Shown: positions 1 through 10,701 of the stretch, piece after piece | Layout of the letters: every line of letters starts with the position of its first letter | How positions within the stretch are numbered: the first letter of the stretch is position 1 | DNA from: Parathielavia appendiculata | Lineage: Eukaryota; Ascomycota; Sordariomycetes; Sordariales; Chaetomiaceae | NCBI RefSeq assembly: GCF_033297405.1 | Contig: NW_026944232.1 | Location: 237,266-301,265 of the forward strand | DNA length: 64,000 nucleotides | Reading direction: 5' to 3' | Notes under the pieces: generated by a model | Seen by the model: the letters and a program-made list of their open reading frames with translations, nothing else | What the model was told of the DNA's origin: nothing | Database searches by the model: none | Made by a program: the position numbers and the translations under genes

Positions 1-1912
1 ACAAGGGACCATTTGCAGCCGAGAGCTTCACCCCGTAGCCTGACCCTGTTTGTCTCTTCCGGCGTGTTCCTCACTGCCTTGCCGAATTCAGCGTGCACGC
101 TGATTTCACCACGCTCAAGATCACCCAGCAGAGCCCGAGCAGCAAATTTGTGGACCGTGGTGTTTGGCGCTTGCAATACGGAAACGGGCACCCGCAAGCT
201 TTTCTCCTGGGGGCCCGGGCTGAACATAGTGAATCTCAACAGCTCGAGGTTTGGTATGTCCGTGATGTCTTAGGAGGGCAAGGACCCGGTTCATCAGGAA
301 CGGGCTGAGTTCAATATGTCGTGATGTGATTGCAAAACTTCATGGGGGAGCAATTCTCAAAATTGATTGTGTGATCAGCGAGAAGCCAGTGCAGCTGTTC
401 TGGGGATCGGAAATTGTATGCTGCGGGGAGGTTCTCACATCCTTTCGTCGACAGCGGCCCTCAATTCAATAGTAATGGAACTGGGGAAGACATGTGCCTT
501 TCTGTCGCTGCTGAGAGGAGGGCGACTAGGCTTCCTTCCTAGCCTCCCTACTTGCCGTGTGGATTACTCCGGCGTATCTTCCGCCCATTTTGGCTATTCC
601 TTCAACAAGTTCGTGCGAGACAGCGTCCTCGATGCCCAGCGAGAAGAACCGGACTCGTCCTCGGGTTGCAGCTTGGTATGCTTAACGAATCTGACCGTGT
701 CATCGAGATCCCAGATCTGACCGTCTGTGAGGACAATGATGTCTGTCGTTGCAAAGCTACCCCGGCTTGAGACCACATTTCTAAATGCATGGAGAAGTTT
801 CGTGCCACCGAGATTGGCCAGGAACTTACGAGCGACGTGGACTTCGGCGGCGTGGCGGCTCGTTGAGTTGTAAGCTCGAGAGTAAGGCCAGAGTGAATCG
901 AAGCTTGTGCCGAAACTCCAGAGGTCAACGCTGCAGTCCGGAGGGAATCCAGCAAGAAAGCACTGCATGGCTGTTTCCAGAGCCCCGATCTTATCACTCA
1001 TGGAGCCGGATCGATCAGCAAGAAAGACAATCTCCCCACCGCTGTATTCTGTCAGGGGACCAATCAAGGCCTTGCTTGGGTGGAATCGTGAGCACGAGAC
1101 CCGATTGATCTGGAAAGTCAGAGTGCATCTCGAGGCAGGTGAATCGTAGACCCGGACTTTCGTCAGCCCTGCAGATGTGCAAGACGAAATCCCGGTCCAG
1201 GCAGCTTGTCTCAGCAGGAGGTTGACCATTGCGCACCTGGTATCCCGGGTCAAACGATGTGCGGAGAAATCGACCCATATTTGACGCGTTGCGGCACCGA
1301 GTGGGATATCAATATTGGGGAATGTCGGGGACGTCACATAAAGTATCTCTGTTGCAACCAGAATGTCGGCAGAAACGGAAAGACTCGTGGCGGTAGCGCT
1401 TCGGCTCAGGAGCTGACCGACACCATCAAGCAGTGTGCCGTACCGTGGAGCAATGTGGGTCGGGAGCTTGGAGGTCATTCGAGCCTTTCCCGCCTCAACA
1501 CCGAGCCCGTCGTCGAGCAGGATGATGAAAGACAATATTGCCTTCAACTAAATGCCAGATGGGAGATCCCCAAGGGTCGTGGTGAACGGCCCCGGCGAGT
1601 TCTGCTGTAAGACGCCCGCGCTTCTGTGTTGGCCTACCTCCTCTTCAAACGCCTTGCTCGTTTCGGGGTTGGCCTTGACTTTCCCAACCAGGATCTATGG
1701 TTGCAAATGCGACAGGAGAAGTCGACGACACTGCTCCCGTGGGGCAGCGGAAAGGTATAGCCAGCCCGCTGAATCAGACCGCCGATGTTGTCGTTGAACA
1801 ACTGGGTGATGGTTCCTCTGGCTGTGTCATGAGTGATGCTTGCGTTGAGCGAGACAAAGACAGGCGGTAGGGATCCGTCGTCTGCGGCCGGGGCATTGTC
1901 GTCTGAAACTCA
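1..1912 (-). pseudogene. Decayed VIT / von Willebrand A domain protein, cut by window edge
   Basis: This is a remnant of the fungal family resembling inter-alpha-trypsin inhibitor heavy chains (VIT plus vWA domains); the cellular role of the fungal members is poorly known. Reading the minus strand, the VIT start is at about 1890-1730 (LPPVFVSLNASIT, then YTFPLPHGSSVVDFSC). It shifts frame near 1705 into LVGKVKANPETSKAFEEEV, meets a stop near 1553, and continues through KAILSFI and THIAPRYG. The vWA part is at about 1040-600, with the metal-binding DRSGSMSDK motif (DxSxS) and the later IIVLTDGQIW. Another frameshift near 660 is needed to reach FFSLGIEDAVSHELVEGIAK. The C-terminal part is readable from about 270 to 1 (TVHKFAARALLGDLERGEIS) and continues outside the window. 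At least three frame changes and several stops make a working protein implausible. The domain assignment rests on motifs, not on a search. Confidence 0.8.
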
Positions 1913-2897
1913 AGGGTATCTTCTGCTTGGTGCCGGAACGCAGCGGTTTGGGCCCGCCATTCGTCTCGCGGCTGATGCTGATGCCAGCGATTGAGCCCTT
2001 CAACCCGATCTCCTCGTAGTCGGTGAACGGCGAACTTTCATTGTCGTGCCAGCGCCGGGCCTGCTGAGCATTGCAGGATTGGGTCGGGATGGGCTCGGGA
2101 GGTACCAAAAAATGCCAGGCAGGACCATACTCTTGCGCCTGTTTTCCCTCAGACCTCGGAATATGATCTGCAAAGGCTTGGAAGAGACTGGTAATTGCAG
2201 GATTGACGTTCTGGAAGGGCCTTGAAAAAACACAACCTACCTTACGCAAATAAGGTAGGCAGAGAGAGAGAGCGGTTGCCTTCGCCGAATCACCAGCGCC
2301 CACTGCGGTTCACACGAGGCTCCCGCTTCCAGGGGATTCGGAACCGGCCGGGAACCTTTTCACATGCGGCTGCCCACGTACACAGGAATGACCATTCCCA
2401 CAACCCACAAGTCGTCTTGGCTCCCTAGGTTGTCAGTGGGCGTCATCCATTGCCCCTCCCCTTTCAAAAGCCGCCCACGCTGACCATCAAGCAGTGACCC
2501 CGCTTAGCTTTGCAATCCGCCTGGCCGATCAAGAGTTGTCGTGAATGGTATACAAGATCGCCGACAAAGACAACGGCAGGCAGGTCTCCCTGATTATCTG
2601 GAAGCTGTCACCAAGATGTCGGGTTGCTCCCTCATCACAGAATAGCCGCATTATCGCTGACTCGAGCAGACCTAGCGGACTTTAAGGGGTGCTATTCGTC
2701 GAAATCCTTACCATCAGCCAAGCAAGATCCTGGCTCCGTCAGATGATGGGCACAACTCTGGCTTCGTGGCCAACGGTTCTGGCGGCAGACAGGAGGCCTT
2801 GGTGCTTAGCAGACTAGCGTTAGTACCACCCTGCCCTGGGTAGCTTGCCTCATCATATCAAACCGACAAGAAATAAACCACCGGCAGGGGCGTTTTT
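1913..2897. other. No intact gene
   Basis: On the minus strand, 1915-2230 is open in one frame (HFLVPPEPIPT, then SISRETNGGPKPLRSGTK). It lies directly upstream of the broken VIT/vWA gene, so it may be a decayed first exon, but I do not recognise it. Nothing else is supported up to 2897. Confidence 0.4.
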
Positions 2898-4033
2898 GAC
2901 ACGACATCAGACATTGAAAGCGTGACCATCACTGCTGACGGCCTCATCTACAGTCGAACAGACATTGATGACATAGAGATCACACATTACGCGGCATGTG
3001 AGCTAGCGCCACTTCTGTCCCAACCCGATGGGAGGCCAGCTTCGCAGCCCAAGACGTTGGCACATATTGTCATTCACTACCGCGGCAAAATGGGGCATGG
3101 GGAGGACATTGTGGAGACAACCATCAAGCGTGAGGACACCAGATTCCAACCCATACAGCGTCTTCTCTAATGTGCCGGTGACTTACAGTGCAGTACAACA
3201 CCAAAGTTCGGTTGTGCGGTGAAGGGAGCGAGGTTACTCTTGAAAGTCCACTGTACGGGTACGAGCGCTGAGGGACAGGCAATCGATATACCCGGCGGGA
3301 GGGTTTGTCCCAGGTTCACATCCCAGCAAGGCAATACACTTACTCCATGATGTTCAGAACACCGATATTGGGAACTAAATATTCGTCAGCAGCGGGGACG
3401 TTCGGTGAAGACAAAGCAGATGTGTATCGAGCTTTCGCTCATATCAATGCGACTGCCTCGACAGAACGACGTGGTTGTACTGAAACCGTGAGTATCCCCT
3501 TCCTTGACTGGCTTCTGCATACGGTTTCGACTTAACATCAGGAAATAAAGGCAAGCCGGTAGCATCCATACCAGGGAGATGGCGATGACGGAATCCGATA
3601 TTGTCATGGTTCAAGACACAATCAGCACGTTGTTTCGGTTGAGAATCGCCAGTCATGACGGGCGGACAATTGTGAGCCAGAAACGTACGGAGACCCATTC
3701 TCTCGCCGGTCAATCAACCACCAGGGTTGCGACTGACAGACACCGTAGAAGTGTCATCCGACTTTGCAGCCAACGGAGGTTCGCCGGCCAACTTCCGGTC
3801 TCGTACATGGGTGGCCCAGATGCTAGAGAGCGGCCGGACCCAAGTTAAAGGGTATCCAGTTAGATTCAACCATCTGTTCGTGTCGGACGTTCGCAGTGAG
3901 TAATTCCAGGTGAACTTAGCTGGATGTCGGGGTGCTAACTTACTGACTGCAGCGATTAGCTATTCGAGGGCTGGGTCTGCAGCCGGTTATGGCAGCACTC
4001 TTTGCTTATACGGGATTTGCCGCTCTTGTCTGA
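2898..4033 (+). pseudogene. Broken gene of unknown family with possible C-terminal membrane segment
   Basis: I do not recognise this gene. A protein-like reading runs across several frames: TITADGLIYSRTDIDDIEIT from about 2920, KTLAHIVIHYRGKMGHGEDI to about 3150, then another frame for YSVFSNVPVTY, then another for VQYNTKVRLCGEGSEVTLES, with a stop at about 3270. It resumes as YTYSMMFRTPILGTKYSSA up to a good splice donor (GTGAGT at 3488). A later block reads VEVSSDFAANGGSPANFRSR. It ends at a convincing intron at 3896-3952, with a GCTAAC branch site and a CTGACTGCAG acceptor. After it, one frame gives a hydrophobic stretch, LAIRGLGLQPVMAALFAYTG, before a stop at 4031. Preserved introns with broken frames suggest a recently decayed gene, possibly for a secreted or membrane-anchored protein. 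Confidence 0.45.
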
Positions 4034-4542
4034 AAGTGATCAATGAGCGACCGTCGGAAGCAAAACACCTTAACCTTACGCTGTGGCCTCTACGATGGGC
4101 TGTTACATCAAGACAATCAAGTTACTGTAACTTCAAGTTGCAGATTGGGATTGATGCGCCTAGCAAATCCCTAAATTGAGCATTTTAGCTTCGCCCAGCA
4201 CATTGCACCAGCGGGCTGACCAAGTTCAGATAATGCGATGACCGGAGCGATATGGCCCGTGCAGGTCTCGTCGGATGCTTCGTATAAACAGTCTGCCAGT
4301 ATCCCGACTTTCATGTACCGTGACACCGACTCTCCGAAGGAGAGTTCTAGATTGGTTGGTGTTTGGGCCACGATGACGCTCGGCGCTGCGACTCTTGAGA
4401 TAAAAAGGGGGCCGTCCCGGGGAGCTGATTCGGCGGAAACCCAGATTTCCATGCAGCGTATCAGCAGCGTAAGCCGCCAAAATTTCCTTGACTGGCGGGG
4501 ACATTGTTGTGCGGCCATGCATTGGCGTTCATTGTTCCCTTG
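4034..4542. other. No gene seen
   Basis: Short open stretches on both strands here have no recognisable motif and no supporting splice structure. The interval separates the broken gene from the inverted-repeat element. Confidence 0.4.
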
Positions 4543-4544
4543 TA

Positions 4545-4970
4545 TAATCCAACCCTGGTTTGTTCGTTATCATGGCACATGGTGGGCCGCTAGTAAAATA
4601 TGAATGGGATAAAAGAAAGGAACGTCAGAGAACAAGAAAGAGAAAAAAAAGATCGAATGCAAAGACAAAACATAAAAGGAGGAGAAAATAGATATTAAGA
4701 CGAAGAGGTAAGGGAAGATAATGATAAAAAGAAGGAGGAAAGAAAGAAGGAAGGAGAGAAGGAAGGAGAGAAGGAAGGAGAGAAGGAAGGAGAGAAGGAA
4801 GGAGAGAAGGAAGGAGAGAAGGAAGGAAAGAAGGAAGGAAAGAAAGAAAGAAAGAAAGAAAGAAAGCAAGAAATCAATAACTATATGAATATATGGTCAA
4901 AGTGAAGGAAGATGAGGTGTAATACCTATCCGGGAAGTTTCACGCTAACAAGCAAACCAGGGTTGGATTG
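4545..4970. mobile_element. MITE-like 426-bp element with inverted repeats and TA flanks
   Basis: The left end (from 4545) reads TAATCCAACCCTGGTTTG, and the reverse complement of the right end (from 4970) reads CAATCCAACCCTGGTTTG. The similarity continues inward (TTCGTTAT against CTTGTTAG). Counting the flanking TA, about 29 of 34 positions match, and four of the five differences are transitions. Both ends abut TA (4543-4544 and 4971-4972), the target duplication of Tc1/mariner-type elements. No coding sequence lies between the ends, so it would be non-autonomous. The interior is largely a GA-rich microsatellite. The ends are seen directly; the MITE label is inference. Confidence 0.7.
4735..4866 (+). 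repeat. Purine microsatellite, mostly (GGAGAGAAGGAA)n then (GAAA)n
   Basis: This is a pure-purine run of about 130 bp. It is built first from 12-bp units of the form GGAGAGAAGGAA, then shorter AAGGAAGG units, and ends in GAAA repeats. It lies inside the inverted-repeat element. Long open frames read from it on the minus strand (runs of F, S, L) are an effect of the repeat, not a gene. Confidence 0.92.
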
Positions 4971-4972
4971 TA

Positions 4973-5850
4973 TTGTGGTGGTCGAGGCCAGCCTCCGTCC
5001 TTTTCTTGGGAGGTGGTGAGACTCTGTTGAAGAGGGGCCCCAAACAACAGTACGCATCATACAGTTAGGTGAAGACCGTAACCTTTGGTCAAAACGGACA
5101 TTGCCAAATTACAAGATGCAAGCTGGCCGATCTCGACAAGCTCCTTCCCAGCCTGCGATTTGCAGTTCATCTGTCCCTGGCCAATGGCGGTCGTCGATCG
5201 GGGCCTTCTGCGTGCGTCACTGCAGTCGGATATTCCCACTGTAGAAGGCCGATTGGTTGCGCCTACTAATGGCCGCATCCATTCTCCTTGATCATCCCGT
5301 CTTTCTCTCAGATTCAGGAAGATCGCATTGTTCTCGGCGTGCGCCATCGCTGGTCTCTTCTGATCAGGTGCACTGCGACTGTACCCTAAAGAGGGCGCCC
5401 CTACTTTGCAACGTCTCAGAAATTCCATGCTCGAGGGCAGCGTTGCAGCCACTACCTAATCGAGACGCCGCTAACGGCTTGATTGATGATTAGCCACGAG
5501 GTCGTCCCGTGCCAGACCGGCCACAATACCATACGGTTCCCAACCTGCCACTTACTTCTTGTGCCAGCCTTGATCAGACCGCAGCACAACTCCAACCACT
5601 CAGCGTCCACCTGCCACTTGGCGATCTCTCAGACAATCTTCAATTCTGCTTCGAACGTGGTCCGGCCCCAACTCCCTGTTTTTGCTCAACTTTGAAGAGC
5701 CTTTTCCACTTCAACACAGCAAACATCTTGGCACATTCCGACCCAAACTTCTGCTATTATCACGCATCCGACCCCCCCATCCACAATATGCGCCGAAGTC
5801 TCCCGCCCCGTTCTTCTTTAGCATAGAAGAGGGCAGGCTTATCGGTTCCA
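4973..5850. other. Upstream region of the 5851 gene; no gene seen
   Basis: There is no coding signal I can support. The last 300 bases are pyrimidine-rich (ACTTCTGCTATTATC, ACCCCCCCATCC), as is common in fungal promoters and leaders, so this is probably promoter and 5' UTR of the downstream gene. Confidence 0.4.
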
Positions 5851-8800
5851 ATGACGGTCCGCAGCGACTGCAGGGTCTCACTGCCCAACATGGGTATGTC
5901 GCACGTCAACTATGCCCTCGGCCTGGATGCGGATGGTCTGGGCACCCATCCACGCAAGTTCAAGAAGCACAAGGTGCTTCCACGCCCCGGCAAGGATGAG
6001 CTGCAACGATCCGCTTTGTCAAGCCATGGTCTCGGGAGCGACGCCGCCCTGCCGCGAAGCAATCCGTCATCTGCCTCGATCCTGTCCAGTCGCCAGCGAC
6101 CGAACAGAGTGGGACGAGGCCCGGAACCGCCGCCCACGCCGCCGACGCATTCGCGGACATCCTCGGCAAGTCACCCTGCCGACTCCTCGACCTCGGGACA
6201 TGCCGGTACCCCTCCGGGCAGCACAGACAATGTCGACTCCGATCCCCCGGCTACTCCCACCAACCAACAGACTCCGCCCACCCCAAACCTGACCCCCGAA
6301 CGAACCCCTCCGGGCCCTGCCGCGGGCCAAGCACGACGTCGCCCGCTACTAAGCCAGCGGAATTCCTCCAAAGTCACAACAGATTCCAGGGCAGAATCGT
6401 TTCGAACCGCGCCGGAGCACCCTCATTTATCCGATGATGACGATGCAGGGTCGACCCTGCGCCCGGCACTGCCCTCGGCGAAGAGCTCGCAGAGCACCGT
6501 TCGTCAAGTTAGCAGGGAGACGAGGAGTGTTTCCCAGCCGATAGGCCTGGGCTTGGGGCTTGAATTCAGCTCAGACGACAAGGCTATGCCTAGGACATCG
6601 GCAGAACTCAACAAGGTTGACGGAATGCGGGATATCGGGCAGTCGGATTCGAACAGGACAGAGGAGTGGGACCGCGATCTCATGAGGAATGTGACCATCA
6701 GAAAGCGGCGGCCAACACGCCCAAAAGAGCTTTCCAACCAAGAAATCGTTGACGACCGGCCGGTGTCGCCAACCAATGCCACCCAAGCGCTCCGCTCCAT
6801 GCCACTTGACGAGAGCCCGATTGTTTACCCCTCGCGCAGAGTTGTCTCGGACCGCTACACAACCAAGCCCGAGGCAGTCAATTCGGAGTCTTCCAGCAGC
6901 GTTGATGTTAAGCGTTCTTCTGTCATGTCCACAAAGTCCAATGCTTCAACGATCGTGGAGGCAATGCTGGTGGGGACGGCGCCCCAGCGACGCAAGACTC
7001 TACGCCACGTCAGGAAGCAGAGCGCTTTGCGGGATTCAAGTTCGGAAATCTCCCCAGTCACTTCTGCGCCCACGTCCGTCTCACCACCTGTTCATGACCG
7101 ACGCCAACGTCACGAGTCCTCCGCCACGAAAGTGGACGAGACCGTACGTGAAAGCTACGCCTCAGCTGCCAGCATCAATTCCATTTCGAGTCGGAAAGCT
7201 CGCCGCTCAGTGTGGAAGAGCGGCGGTGTGCCAGTTGTTGTGATTCCGGACCGCCGATCCTCGGTCAAGTCGACCAGCAAATCGCCATCTTTGCGATCCA
7301 CAAGCAGTCGGAGGTCCCGGAGTCTCAGTTCGGTCCCAATTTCTCCGCCGTCGAAAAGTGGGGAACAGATTCCCCTGTTCGAACGGCCTGCTAGAAGGAG
7401 CAGGGCGTTTTCCGAGTCTGACGGATCTCGTGCGGGTGACGAGAGGACAATGGACTTTCCCCCTGTCATCCCTGCTCGATCATCTTCTCTCTCGGCGCCA
7501 ACTAGCAGAAACGCATCGAGGACAGCTTCCCTCACGGCAGAGAGCTTACAGGCCCACAGCATCTTCCAGGCGCAGCAGGCGCATCTCGCCCTGCAGAAGG
7601 CCAGCCAGCCGCTCGATAAGCTGCAAACTCACCCTCGGCCAAGCGAAGATGACCGGATGCTAAGTTGGAGAGGGCCAGAGGACCCGCCCCTGAACGGTGA
7701 AGTTGAGCGCGCGCTCCCCACCGTGTCAGTAGAACAGACTCTCCGGGAGAAGCAGCGCGAGCCGGGCGGGAGGGCCGCCCAAGCTAACCGGGACTTGCAC
7801 GGCACCAATGCGGTGGATGGCGGCCTCAGAATTGACCGGGACGGTGATCGCTTCTTGTCTGTGCAGAACACACCTTTGTCGGTTGCATCAGTTGAGACGA
7901 CTGGTACCTCGCACGCTGAAGTTTCTGAGGCCATGGCTGTGAACATCTACCCGCACCAGAACAAATCCGTGGTTTTGGTCAACCACTCCGCCAAACCATC
8001 TGAGAGCTCCTCCATGAACGAGTACAAGACTTCTGCCGCGAATGTTCCGATAGTCAAGACGACGAACCCAAACGGCGCTGTCCCTGCAACGCCGCCCCAG
8101 CAATTCTCCATGGACGGCGTCGACTCGCCCCTGAGGAATCCAAGAGCACCTCCCAAGCCACCAACCATCAACTTCATCCCCGCCACTCCATCGGGCTTAA
8201 CGCCCACAACAGAGAAACAAAAGCAGCTTGGAAACTACTACGAGATGACCGCAGAGAAGCCCAGACGGAGCATGTCGCTCCTCAGGCGGGCCCTAACCCG
8301 CCGGACTGCCGAGTACGGCCCATCCCCCTCCCGCCCTGTAGGGTTCCTTACCCGGACATTCTCCCTCTCTAGAAACGTCCGACGCCGCCATGATGACGAC
8401 TGGCCAGACGCGCACAGACTCAAGCGGCACTCCACCGCAGACGACGTGCCTCCCGACGAGACCATGCTTCACCCGTTCTGGCGACCCGCTCACTGCGTGG
8501 ATGATGACGAGGAAAGCCGGCCTTCTGAAGAAGACGATTACGATGACGAGGACGAGGATCGCGATTACCGGGGCGAGGATAGGACGTACCGCTACCCGCC
8601 CATCGACAACCGCCCGTCCAAGTCGTGGCTGCCGCCATCGAGCCGACGACACAGTCGCAGCCGCAGTCTCAGCGCCCGCTTCAAGCGCACGTTTGCCATA
8701 CTGCCCGTTCGCGCCGCCGACGAGGACGGGTATGACCACCAGCAGCAGCAGCAGGACTACCCCGCCACCGATGCGCATGATGCGACGGACCGCAGGACTA

Positions 8801-9420
8801 TTCGCCGCACGCCGAGCGGGAATCTGCGGGTTATGAAGTTCCGGAGGAGTATGGAGTCCCTGACGACGAGGGCGAGCCCGCTCGCCGGGACAGCGGCGGC
8901 GGATGGTTGGCGGCAGGATGCGGCGTCGGCGCATGCCGGGAGAAACGGGAGTGGTGGCGTGGAGGGTTATCCCGATGGAGAAAGAGATAGGCCAATAACT
9001 AGGCTGTGGAGGTCGCTGAGTCTCAGGGCGAGGTCGTCGGTTCGTGCCAGTCACAGCACGGGCAATGCAGCAGCAGCAGCAGCATCATCATCATCATCAT
9101 CATATTCTACACCCGCACCCGCTTCAGCTCCAAGAGAAGGAGGAGGTAGCAGCGGCGGTAATGGCGGCGGTGGTGGGTTCTTACCCGCGCTAGGCGACAG
9201 GATCAACATCTCGCGGCGGCTGAGCGAGCGGCGGCGGGTGAAGAGGACGCAGGAGCTGAGGGGGATGATTAGTGCGCCTAGGGAGGTCAGGGATGGAGTG
9301 GGGGATGTGATTAGGAGAAACTCGTGGCGGGATCGTGGCCGTGGCATGGATGCGGATGCGGATGCGGCGTATGTCAATGAGCAGCAGGCTCAAAGGAGGA
9401 GGCAGGGCCTGCGGACTTGA
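5851..9420 (+). CDS. Large disordered Ser/Arg/Pro-rich protein, function unknown
   Basis: This is one uninterrupted frame of 1189 residues. ATGs at 5890 and 5896 are equally possible starts, and the segment after the second (SHVNYALGLDADG) looks like the true conserved start. I recognise no catalytic domain. Composition is strongly biased to Ser, Arg, Pro and Thr throughout. Repeated basic/serine motifs such as RRSVWKSG, RRSMSLLRRALTRR and FRRSMESLTTRASP recur with similar spacing. An acidic patch (DDDEESRPSEEDDYDDEDED) lies around residue 885. Near the C-terminus are a QQQQQ run, an Ala/Ser homopolymer, a Gly run, and a basic end. The shape suggests a disordered, heavily phosphorylated scaffold or cortex protein, but that is inference. 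It is GC-rich and intronless. Confidence 0.8.
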   Translation: MTVRSDCRVSLPNMGMSHVNYALGLDADGLGTHPRKFKKHKVLPRPGKDELQRSALSSHGLGSDAALPRSNPSSASILSSRQRPNRVGRGPEPPPTPPTHSRTSSASHPADSSTSGHAGTPPGSTDNVDSDPPATPTNQQTPPTPNLTPERTPPGPAAGQARRRPLLSQRNSSKVTTDSRAESFRTAPEHPHLSDDDDAGSTLRPALPSAKSSQSTVRQVSRETRSVSQPIGLGLGLEFSSDDKAMPRTSAELNKVDGMRDIGQSDSNRTEEWDRDLMRNVTIRKRRPTRPKELSNQEIVDDRPVSPTNATQALRSMPLDESPIVYPSRRVVSDRYTTKPEAVNSESSSSVDVKRSSVMSTKSNASTIVEAMLVGTAPQRRKTLRHVRKQSALRDSSSEISPVTSAPTSVSPPVHDRRQRHESSATKVDETVRESYASAASINSISSRKARRSVWKSGGVPVVVIPDRRSSVKSTSKSPSLRSTSSRRSRSLSSVPISPPSKSGEQIPLFERPARRSRAFSESDGSRAGDERTMDFPPVIPARSSSLSAPTSRNASRTASLTAESLQAHSIFQAQQAHLALQKASQPLDKLQTHPRPSEDDRMLSWRGPEDPPLNGEVERALPTVSVEQTLREKQREPGGRAAQANRDLHGTNAVDGGLRIDRDGDRFLSVQNTPLSVASVETTGTSHAEVSEAMAVNIYPHQNKSVVLVNHSAKPSESSSMNEYKTSAANVPIVKTTNPNGAVPATPPQQFSMDGVDSPLRNPRAPPKPPTINFIPATPSGLTPTTEKQKQLGNYYEMTAEKPRRSMSLLRRALTRRTAEYGPSPSRPVGFLTRTFSLSRNVRRRHDDDWPDAHRLKRHSTADDVPPDETMLHPFWRPAHCVDDDEESRPSEEDDYDDEDEDRDYRGEDRTYRYPPIDNRPSKSWLPPSSRRHSRSRSLSARFKRTFAILPVRAADEDGYDHQQQQQDYPATDAHDATDRRTIRRTPSGNLRVMKFRRSMESLTTRASPLAGTAAADGWRQDAASAHAGRNGSGGVEGYPDGERDRPITRLWRSLSLRARSSVRASHSTGNAAAAAASSSSSSYSTPAPASAPREGGGSSGGNGGGGGFLPALGDRINISRRLSERRRVKRTQELRGMISAPREVRDGVGDVIRRNSWRDRGRGMDADADAAYVNEQQAQRRRQGLRT

Positions 9421-10141
9421 GTTTGTGTCTTGTCTGGCTTGCCTACCCTATTTAGGTGAGTGTCAAAGGTGGGGATTGGTTGGCTCGGTCGATGAGGCGC
9501 TTCCGGGTGCTTTCTTGTTGTTGAAATGGGGCGATTTTGTTGAGGGCTGAGGGTACATGATGGATCCATGGGATTTGATGAGGGATGAGAAGCCATGATG
9601 TGATGATTTCTGGTATTTTCCGTTTTCCTCTTCTTTTTCTCTCTTCCCTCTGTTGTTCTCTTGTCTTGCTCATTTATACACGATCATGCAGGGCTGTGTG
9701 GTGTCGGGCTTTCTCTGGCGGGCTCAGGAACCTGTTTCAGGCAAAGGCGTTTGTTGTTCGGGCTCCACAGCATTGTCATGAGGGCTTCTGAGTTTGCATG
9801 ACTTGATGATGGGCAATCTGGGCTGTTCAGGTGGATGGGGCTGGTCTGCTTGATGTTTTAGTCAATGATGGGACGAGGTGATGGCTCATGAGAATGATGG
9901 CTGGGGGTCATGGATGGAGACATGGACTAGAGATGGATGTCATGATATGTTAGTCAAGAGCGATCACGGGCAGAGAGTGTCTGAGTAGAATCGATAGGAT
10001 CTTCGTTGTTATTTGTCATTATATGGAGTATACACCCACGCTGAAGCGACGTTTGGGTTGTGTTGCAATCCGTGAAAGTTGAACTCAGAATGCGCGTAAT
10101 GTACATAAGGAGTTGTTACAACTGAGGTATAACAATAACCT
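9421..10141. other. 3' flank; no gene seen
   Basis: This is the presumed 3' UTR and spacer of the preceding gene. It is rich in G/T and ATG-containing repeats (GATGATGGG, GGGATGAG) but has no consistent frame. The tRNA gene follows immediately. Confidence 0.4.
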
Positions 10142-10240
10142 GCCCGGTTAGCTCAGCTGGTTAGAGCGTCGTACTAATATAACCTTGACTTGTTATATTA
10201 AGTGATGCGAAGGTCAACAGTTCAATCCTGTTACTGGGCA
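10142..10240 (+). tRNA. tRNA-Ile (anticodon AAU) with a 25-nt intron
   Basis: The gene folds as a standard cloverleaf. Acceptor GCCCGGT (10142) pairs with ACTGGGC (10233-10239) with one G-U, followed by discriminator A. The D arm is GCTCAGCTGGTTAGAGC. Anticodon stem TCGTA (10169) pairs with TGCGA (10206). The T arm is AACAG-TTCAATC-CTGTT. The anticodon loop is CTAATA plus A after removing the intron at 10180-10204, giving AAT at positions 34-36, which is read as inosine-AU for isoleucine codons. The intron sits one base 3' of the anticodon, the canonical place. Its segment GTTATATTA is perfectly complementary to TAATATAAC spanning the anticodon, giving the helix expected in a precursor tRNA. 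Confidence 0.95.
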
Positions 10241-10701
10241 TTGAGCGAAAAACTCCTCACACCACTTTACCGTATCTACGGTGACACCCCTCTTTTTTTT
10301 TTGTGTCCTTCGGGACTGCATCTCCATTTATTTCGTGTGGTGGCGGGGTCGGGGGTTGAGCACATTGCGAAAGGGGCTCTCCACATTAATGGGACTACCT
10401 AGCGAGATAAAGTCACTGGCGACAATGCAGGATGAAAAAAGTATATCTGGTGATGATATTGAGACAACATCTTTATTTACTTGTCTTGCTCGCTCGTCTA
10501 AGCGGTTAGCTGACTCCAGTTGTCTCCTAAACGCCTTACGCCATCACATTTTGCCGTCATCCCAATGACACAAATGATGCTACAATAGCTCAGAATTTCA
10601 GAATGGCTTCAAGTGAATCCACACGCATTAAGCCCCAGTCCCACAATCAGATCCCAGCTTGGCTCCTCCCGCCTCAAACCCTGACTTCGCTCTTCCCTCC
10701 A
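10241..10701. other. Spacer between tRNA and yhc1
   Basis: A run of ten or more T at about 10290-10300 may end RNA polymerase III transcription of the tRNA, though it is about 50 bases away. The rest is presumably 3' UTR of the yhc1 gene, which ends at 10702. No gene is seen. Confidence 0.4.

Noticed and set aside
4570..4869. Minus-strand frame of 99 codons with runs of F, L and S
   Set aside because: It is a reading of the purine microsatellite, with no start context or conserved features.
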